DNA from: Candidatus Poribacteria bacterium
GTDB taxonomy: Bacteria; Poribacteria; WGA-4E; WGA-3G
NCBI GenBank assembly: GCA_003635195.1
Contig: PYIY01000212.1
Location: 17,937-81,936 of the forward strand
Length of the DNA stretch: 64,000 bases
Direction: 5' to 3'
Shown piece after piece: positions 58,939 to 64,000 of this stretch (within the stretch, counting starts at the first letter, position 1; each line of letters opens with the position of its first letter). The translations under genes and the position numbers were made by a program. The notes under the pieces are model-generated. The model had not been told where the DNA came from and made no database searches. It saw nothing but the letters and a program-made list of their open reading frames with translations.

Positions 58939-60354
58939 ATGTTAATGACGTTAATTAAAAAAGAGATGATGCATCACATTCTGAGTGTCCGGTTTGTTAT
59001 GCTCCTTTTGATGTGTCTATTGCTTGTTCCGTTGACCCTCTCTATCAATCATCAAAACTATCGTAAAAACCTTTTGGATTACCAAGAATCCGTTAAACTG
59101 TCAAACCTCGAAGAAAAGATCATAAATCCGAGTATGGAACTCGAACCGGAACTGGAAGTCTCTAAACTCTTCCTCAAACCGACACCCTTGAGCGTTTTCG
59201 CAAATGGATTGGGGGACGCACTGCCAAGTTATCTGGGAATGACACGTAACGGGATTACCCAAGGTCCACCGGCGACCGTTTCCGACTCTATTGCCCACCT
59301 TTTAGGGCATCTCGATTTTCTGTTCGTAGTCGGTACCGTCTTCAGTTTGCTTGCACTGTTGTTCACCTTCGATGCAGTTGCTGGGGAAAGAGAAGCCGGC
59401 ACGTTGCGGATTAACTTAGCGAACGCTCTCCCACGCGACCTCTTTTTATGGAGCAAACTCATTGGCGGATACATCGTGTTCGTGGTGCCGTTTTTGGTAG
59501 CGTTTCTCTTCGGTTTACTCGTCATCGTCTGGCAAGGGTTTCCCCTGGGTGAGCCAGAGGTTTTCCCACGCGTCATGAGTCTGATGCTCGCCGCGCTGCT
59601 CTACATCGGTGTCTTTTTCGCCATCGGCACGGTGATTTCCACCTATTTAGATAACGCCAAAACAGCCCTCATCGTCGCCTTCACTGTCTGGGTATTCGCT
59701 GTGCTGATTGTGCCACGCATCGGGTTTGTCGCAGCGAAAGTAATCGTACCCACAAAAACAGCGCAGAGCGTTTATCTCGAAAAGACCGCACTCCGCGAAA
59801 ATTTCAATGCTGAAATTGAAGAAAGAAAAAAGGAGATGCACCAAGAATTCTGGAAAGATCGTCCGAAGGCTTCCCATGAACAGATGTTCGCAGTAGGAGC
59901 GGAGTTCGATAAACGGGTGCAACCGCTTGAAGCCACATATAAGCAGAAATTCGCCGATCGCACCCACCAGATAGATCGGAACTATCAGCGCGAGAAAGCG
60001 CGACAAGAAGCGGTCGGCGAGACCCTCTCACGAATCACACCGACCTCTTCCTTAATTTATCTCACCACGAACTTGACACAGACTGGAAAGATTAAAAAAC
60101 ACAACTATTTTGAAGCAGCGGATCGTTATTATGGCACACTTCACGCGGATCTGTTCAGTAAAATAGTAGATCACGCTTCCGTCAGAAGTTACCATCCCGA
60201 TGATCTCAACACAATTGCGCAGCCATCCCCTATAGCAGTCCCTTCTTTAGATGAAACGTTAAGGCACTCACTGGTGGATGTGCTCTTCCTATGCTTCTTT
60301 GCGGTGGTGTTGACAACCGCAGCGTTTCTGAAATTCTTCCGCTCCGATATTTGA
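58939..60354 (+). CDS. ABC-2 type transporter permease
   Basis: A 471-residue permease starting at ATG after AAGGAGAATTC. It has an N-terminal helix (about 18-36), a large extracytoplasmic loop, four central helices, then a long charged coiled-coil-like loop (about 275-370) and a C-terminal helix, the layout of DUF3526/ABC-2 permeases. DAVAGEREAGTLRINLANAL (about 140-159) is the typical coupling motif. No ATPase is adjacent. It is preceded by an ECF-type promoter motif. Confidence 0.88.
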   Translation: MLMTLIKKEMMHHILSVRFVMLLLMCLLLVPLTLSINHQNYRKNLLDYQESVKLSNLEEKIINPSMELEPELEVSKLFLKPTPLSVFANGLGDALPSYLGMTRNGITQGPPATVSDSIAHLLGHLDFLFVVGTVFSLLALLFTFDAVAGEREAGTLRINLANALPRDLFLWSKLIGGYIVFVVPFLVAFLFGLLVIVWQGFPLGEPEVFPRVMSLMLAALLYIGVFFAIGTVISTYLDNAKTALIVAFTVWVFAVLIVPRIGFVAAKVIVPTKTAQSVYLEKTALRENFNAEIEERKKEMHQEFWKDRPKASHEQMFAVGAEFDKRVQPLEATYKQKFADRTHQIDRNYQREKARQEAVGETLSRITPTSSLIYLTTNLTQTGKIKKHNYFEAADRYYGTLHADLFSKIVDHASVRSYHPDDLNTIAQPSPIAVPSLDETLRHSLVDVLFLCFFAVVLTTAAFLKFFRSDI

Positions 60355-60510
60355 CGCGAAGTACGACACGACATACTAATGAAAGCCGAATTATCAGCAA
60401 CGTTCATCGCGTTACGCAAATACCTCGCCTTTGCTGGCGAATATTGTCCAAAGGTTAAACTTCAAACACGAGGCAACATAACGCCTCTGAATTAAAAGGA
60501 GATACTAAGA

Positions 60511-61215
60511 ATGAAAAGTACTTTGAGTATGCGGTTCCGTGTACAGTCGGTATCCGGTACATCTTCAATGACAACCACTGAACTTGAAATTATATCACCG
60601 AGTATGCGGTCCAGCGACAAGAAATATACCGGTTCCCAAAATGCCCAAGAACTGATGAAAGCGTTAGATGCGGATTACAATAAGGGACACGCAAAAACCG
60701 AAGTTAGTCTATCGCACAAGGGCAACGGTACAGAAACTGAAAGCTATAGCAGTAACCTTACAATAAGTGAGATAGATGCCAGGTATCCACGGGCAGAGTG
60801 GCTTCAGCTGCTTTTGGAGAGAGGCATCATCATAGGAAGCTTCTACGAGTATGCGTCCACCCTGTTACAGCGGCATGCTTTGGCACTTCTGGAAGACAAT
60901 CCGAATCTGTGGGAGTCAGGCGTTCTTGATATTCCACCGACAGATGACTGGAAAACCTATAAAGCGGCTTACATCAACAAGTTGGTAGAAATTGAACGCA
61001 CCAAAGTGGAGATCGAAAGCACTATTGAACGCAGTAAGGAACAAGTCGAACACGCCAAGGTGCGGATCGAACACGCCAAGGTGCAGATCGAACACGCCAA
61101 GGTGCAGATCGAACACAGTAAGAAAAACCTTGAACACGCAAGGAAACAGATTGAGGACACACAAGCGGCTTTAGAACACCGCAAAGAGCCGACGCCTCCT
61201 CAGGAGCCAAATTAG
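60511..61215 (+). CDS. Coiled-coil protein with tandem heptads
   Basis: A 234-residue cytoplasmic-type protein. The N-terminal half has no known fold. The C-terminal part (about 155-220) is a long charged coiled coil made of repeats KVQIEHA/KVRIEHA, encoded by three near-identical 21-base DNA units (about 61051-61113). The ATG follows AAAGGAGATAC. It ends immediately before a MITE-like foldback. Function unknown. Confidence 0.7.
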   Translation: MKSTLSMRFRVQSVSGTSSMTTTELEIISPSMRSSDKKYTGSQNAQELMKALDADYNKGHAKTEVSLSHKGNGTETESYSSNLTISEIDARYPRAEWLQLLLERGIIIGSFYEYASTLLQRHALALLEDNPNLWESGVLDIPPTDDWKTYKAAYINKLVEIERTKVEIESTIERSKEQVEHAKVRIEHAKVQIEHAKVQIEHSKKNLEHARKQIEDTQAALEHRKEPTPPQEPN

Positions 61216-61216
61216 C

Positions 61217-61327
61217 GGGACTTACGCAGCCTCATCGCTGGCGAGGTTTATAGGGAAACACCCAAGCAAAAACATCTCGCCAGCGGCGCATGATAATCGC
61301 TATTCGTAAGAAAATTGCGTAAGTCCC
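61217..61327. mobile_element. MITE-like foldback element
   Basis: Terminal inverted repeats GGGACTTACGCA (61217-61228) and TGCGTAAGTCCC (61316-61327) enclose 87 bases. A second inverted pair inside, CGCTGGCGAG and CTCGCCAGCG, makes the whole element fold back. It carries no gene. The ends resemble those of IS5-type elements and MITEs of other bacteria. It begins one base after the coiled-coil gene's stop, and no clear target duplication was found. Confidence 0.75.
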
Positions 61328-61339
61328 ATTTTTTAGATT

Positions 61340-61368
61340 ATGCACCCTTTCCACCTCAAAATCGTATC
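61340..61368 (+). promoter_or_regulatory. Putative ECF promoter upstream of the sigma/Asp-box fusion
   Basis: ATGCACCCTTTCC, 15 bases after GCACCC, then CGTATC and TTTAATAATTATAG, the best-conserved copy of the three. The fusion gene starts 167 bases downstream, so a long leader or second promoter is possible. Confidence 0.65.
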
Positions 61369-61534
61369 TTTAATAATTATAGACGGACGAAACAGTGTTT
61401 CAAATTTATGGGTTTCATTTTATTGTTGTGTTTGGTATACTTTCCAATAGGAAAGTAACTTGATATTGAGAGAGTTTGTCTATTTACCGCTGTGTCAGTT
61501 TAAACTCGGCGGAATATAATCATGGAGTATTCTG

Positions 61535-64000
61535 ATGGAAAGAGAAAACGATGTTCAACTGATTCGTAGCATCTTGTCAGGCAACGATGAGGCCTTCAGT
61601 GTTTTAGTCCGAAAGCATCAAAAGAGTATTCACGCGCTGGCGTGGCGAAAGGTCGGTGACTTTCACATCGCTGAAGAGATTACCCAAGACACTTTCCTAC
61701 AAGTCTATAAGAACCTCGCGCAGCTGAAAAATCCGAACCAGTTTGGGGGCTGGATTTATGTCATTGCGGATAATCTTTGCAAGAAGTGGCACCGAAAGAA
61801 CAAATCTGTGATGCAATCACTGGAAACCACACCTATAGAAGAAATTGAGAGACTCTCTTATACGCATCACTTATCTGAACAACGGCAGACAGAGATCACC
61901 GCGGATCGCCATGAACTCGTCAAAAAACTTTTGGCAAAGCTGCCGGAGAGCGAACGTACGGTGGTGACACTCTTTTATCTCGGAGAAATGACGGCGAAGG
62001 AAATTGGGAAACTCTTAGGTGTGTCAGTCAACACAGTTAAAAGTCGACTTCACCGGGGGCGCGAGCGTTTACAGGAACGGCAGGAAGAACTGTTCGTGAG
62101 CGAAACACTCGGGAGTATCCCATTCCCTGTCCAAGTAACTGAGCGTATTATGCGGGAAGTGGCTAATATGAAACCGATACCGCCTCCGGTTGGCAAACCT
62201 TTGCTACCGTGGGCGGCTTTGGGAACTGCCGCCGTTGTGGCTATATTGCTGCTCGGTATGAGCAACGCGTACCTCGCGCGTTTTCAGAAACCGTACAGTT
62301 TTGAAGCACAATCCGAACCTACCATTGAGATCATTGACACACCTATCATTCTGGATATTGCGGCAAAACCAACTGTACAAAATCGAGTGGGTCGGGCGGC
62401 TTCCGCAGGTAAAAGCAGCGGTACCGGCACACAAGTCTCCACAACTACGACAACATCTGCTACACTGGAGGACTCCGCCAAGTTTTCGACTTCGCAGTGG
62501 ACGCAGGGAAGCGCGCCGCCAGGTGGGCACGTCCGCGATATCTTCGCTACATCTGAAGGCACCGTCTATGCTGTCGCTCCGACAGGCATATACAGATTAG
62601 GTACAGATGCGACGGCGTGGACACGCATCAACACAGATATTCCAATTGGCGAATCTCTGATGCCGATGGCAGAAGATAACGGTCTCCTTTACATAGTATC
62701 CACCGATGAAATATTTACATCAAGTGATAAGGGTGAAACGTGGCGGACGATTGGTCGCAGACCCAAGGGACACGCTGTCGGTCTCATCATCACGGGTGAG
62801 AGTTCTACAATGTATCTTGCACTTAGAGATGAAGGGATTTATCGGTCAACAGACAGTGGGACACAATGGAACCTATTTAATGACGGATTGGCAAACAAAA
62901 GGATTTCTACAGTCGCTGCTGTTGGAACAACAGTGTTCGTGGGTACAGCACGCGGTCTCTATCGTCTCGATTCAGGCACTTGGCAAAAGTTGTCGGTGGA
63001 GACATCAAGAGCCATCTACACCCTGGCGGTGTCTGAAAAAAATCTCTATATTGGGACAGGTCCCCATCTGTTAGGACTCACACCAATAGAGGTAGAACAA
63101 GAAGTGCCAAGAAATGAGTCGCATATTCTCAAAATTTTCCATTCGGCTAACTTGGGAACATCATGGACGGAAATAACACCCAGTTATAAATCTTACGATC
63201 GATACATACCCTCTGGCATGGAGATTTCGGCTGTTGGTGAAGTGCTTTTAGCGTCAACTGCCGACCAACGCCATCGTTCAACAGATAACGGAAAAACTTG
63301 GACAGAGCTTCCTGGAGGGGATACGGATCTGTTTATGATTAATAGTCTTCCAGTTGTGGCTGTAAACGAGACGACATTTTACGAAGTTGATTCCTTCGGT
63401 GTGCATCGCACAACTGATGGCGGGAAATCGTGGCCCTTACTTATAGATGGAATGATCGGAACAAAGCTCAAGGATTTAGTTGCGTTCAACGACAGGTTAT
63501 ACGCGTATAATGGTTATGCGGTGTATCAATCCACTGACGAAGGCGCGTCTTGGAAAAAACTCTTAATTGCCGAGGGGTCTTTTGGGAAGGTGACTACAAT
63601 TACAAATGAAGAATTAAAACCGGAAAGCGCGCGTATCTCCCACTTCTTTAATTCAAAATTGGTAGTTGATGCCAATAATCTTTATCTTATTTCACCTGAA
63701 GTTAACAACTTGCAAATTTTACGCGTATCTACAGATGGCAGTATACGCAGTCCCGTTCAAAGCATGCCCACTTTTGATGATGAAGCATTACGCCGCAAGC
63801 TACCGACAGGTAACGAGGCAGCGAAAGAGGCTCACTTATCCGAGGGTTCTAAAAAAGAGCATCACGCAGTCGTATCAATCATTCCACCTCCCGCACTTAG
63901 AAAGGACGAGGAAGCTACAACAGTCGGAACCTGTGACGAGAAAGCCGCAACAGTCGTAGTCTGTGACGATGTGTTCTATGCTGAATACGGACGGACGCTT
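61535..64000 (+). CDS. ECF sigma factor fused to an extracytoplasmic Asp-box propeller (3'-truncated)
   Basis: The frame is open for 822 codons to the window edge. Region 2 lies at about 5-90 (FHIAEEITQDTFLQVYKNL), region 4 at about 125-182 (LPESERTVVTLFYLGEMTAK, then IGKLLGVSVNTVKSRLHRGR). A single membrane helix follows at about 223-244 (AALGTAAVVAILLLGMS), then a large outer part with at least six Asp-box motifs of the form S/T-x-D-x-G-x-S/T-W: SSDKGETW, STDSGTQW, STDNGKTW, TTDGGKSW, STDEGASW and the weaker SANLGTSW. Thus a one-protein signal transducer: sensor outside, sigma factor inside. The C-terminus is outside the window. Confidence 0.92.
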   Translation, partial: MERENDVQLIRSILSGNDEAFSVLVRKHQKSIHALAWRKVGDFHIAEEITQDTFLQVYKNLAQLKNPNQFGGWIYVIADNLCKKWHRKNKSVMQSLETTPIEEIERLSYTHHLSEQRQTEITADRHELVKKLLAKLPESERTVVTLFYLGEMTAKEIGKLLGVSVNTVKSRLHRGRERLQERQEELFVSETLGSIPFPVQVTERIMREVANMKPIPPPVGKPLLPWAALGTAAVVAILLLGMSNAYLARFQKPYSFEAQSEPTIEIIDTPIILDIAAKPTVQNRVGRAASAGKSSGTGTQVSTTTTTSATLEDSAKFSTSQWTQGSAPPGGHVRDIFATSEGTVYAVAPTGIYRLGTDATAWTRINTDIPIGESLMPMAEDNGLLYIVSTDEIFTSSDKGETWRTIGRRPKGHAVGLIITGESSTMYLALRDEGIYRSTDSGTQWNLFNDGLANKRISTVAAVGTTVFVGTARGLYRLDSGTWQKLSVETSRAIYTLAVSEKNLYIGTGPHLLGLTPIEVEQEVPRNESHILKIFHSANLGTSWTEITPSYKSYDRYIPSGMEISAVGEVLLASTADQRHRSTDNGKTWTELPGGDTDLFMINSLPVVAVNETTFYEVDSFGVHRTTDGGKSWPLLIDGMIGTKLKDLVAFNDRLYAYNGYAVYQSTDEGASWKKLLIAEGSFGKVTTITNEELKPESARISHFFNSKLVVDANNLYLISPEVNNLQILRVSTDGSIRSPVQSMPTFDDEALRRKLPTGNEAAKEAHLSEGSKKEHHAVVSIIPPPALRKDEEATTVGTCDEKAATVVVCDDVFYAEYGRTL

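Noticed and set aside
1..64000. CRISPR arrays, tRNA and rRNA genes
   Set aside because: The repeats seen are short heptads, palindromes or coding repeats without spacers of constant length. No cloverleaf with a TTCRA-type arm and no rRNA-like sequence was recognised by eye, although a tRNA search program could find something I missed.

Overview
The window looks like part of the chromosome of an uncultured Gram-negative bacterium. Candidatus Poribacteria or a close relative is my best guess. This is inferred from features I remember of that group: an ECF sigma factor fused to an Asp-box propeller, a secreted LRR-dockerin peptidase, LamG proteins, an anaerobic sulfatase maturase, and small secreted proteins with HFHADGTWH-like and Cys-rich motifs. 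Outer-membrane barrel and lipoprotein genes support a diderm envelope. No rRNA, tRNA or CRISPR array was seen.

Region 1 (1-16612) is a merged S10-spc-alpha ribosomal superoperon: the end of tuf, a terminator, then rpsJ to rplX, rplE to secY, rpmJ, rpsM, rpsK, rpsD, rpoA and rplQ. rpmD (L30), adk, map and infA are absent from their usual places, and L24 lacks its C-terminal third. Many intergenic gaps carry heptanucleotide (TCAGTTA/ACTGATA) arrays.

Region 2 (16691-30141) is accessory: an outer-membrane barrel and a Tyr-rich lipoprotein (minus strand), an ECF sigma factor with two sigma-4-like domains, an STT3/AglB-like oligosaccharyltransferase, a lone PD-(D/E)XK protein, and a minus-strand operon of small secreted or anchored proteins. 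That operon lies downstream of a sigma-2-only ECF gene. A decayed IS3-type element follows.

Region 3 (30654-36945) holds an Ldh_2-family dehydrogenase facing a MalK/UgpC-type ATPase, and two TPR-TlpA thioredoxin proteins. Region 4 (37249-44041) is the infC-rpmI-rplT / pheS-pheT-ubiE cluster. It has a clear promoter, an infC gene that appears to start at AUA, and a phenylalanine T-box before pheS. ubiE carries an in-frame repeat insertion.

Region 5 (44205-55816) mixes metabolic and accessory genes: an HDAC-like deacetylase, a solitary N6-adenine methyltransferase, a LamG protein, a sulfatase maturase, a zeta-toxin-like kinase with a small partner, an LRR-dockerin metallopeptidase, a TIM-barrel epimerase with a propeller protein, and a GT39-like membrane enzyme.

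Region 6 (55845-58601) is a histidine unit: a sigma-70 promoter, a 17-residue leader peptide with an HHHHSVH run, an antiterminator/terminator pair, a HisZ-like gene and short-form hisG. This is a complete peptide-attenuation layout. Region 7 (58861-64000) has an ABC-2 permease, a coiled-coil protein, a small MITE-like foldback and the N-terminal 822 codons of the ECF sigma/Asp-box fusion. A shared ECF-type promoter motif (ATGCACCCTTTC, 15-nt spacer, CGNATC) precedes the permease and the fusion, and also the sigma-2-only gene at 28749, suggesting one regulon.
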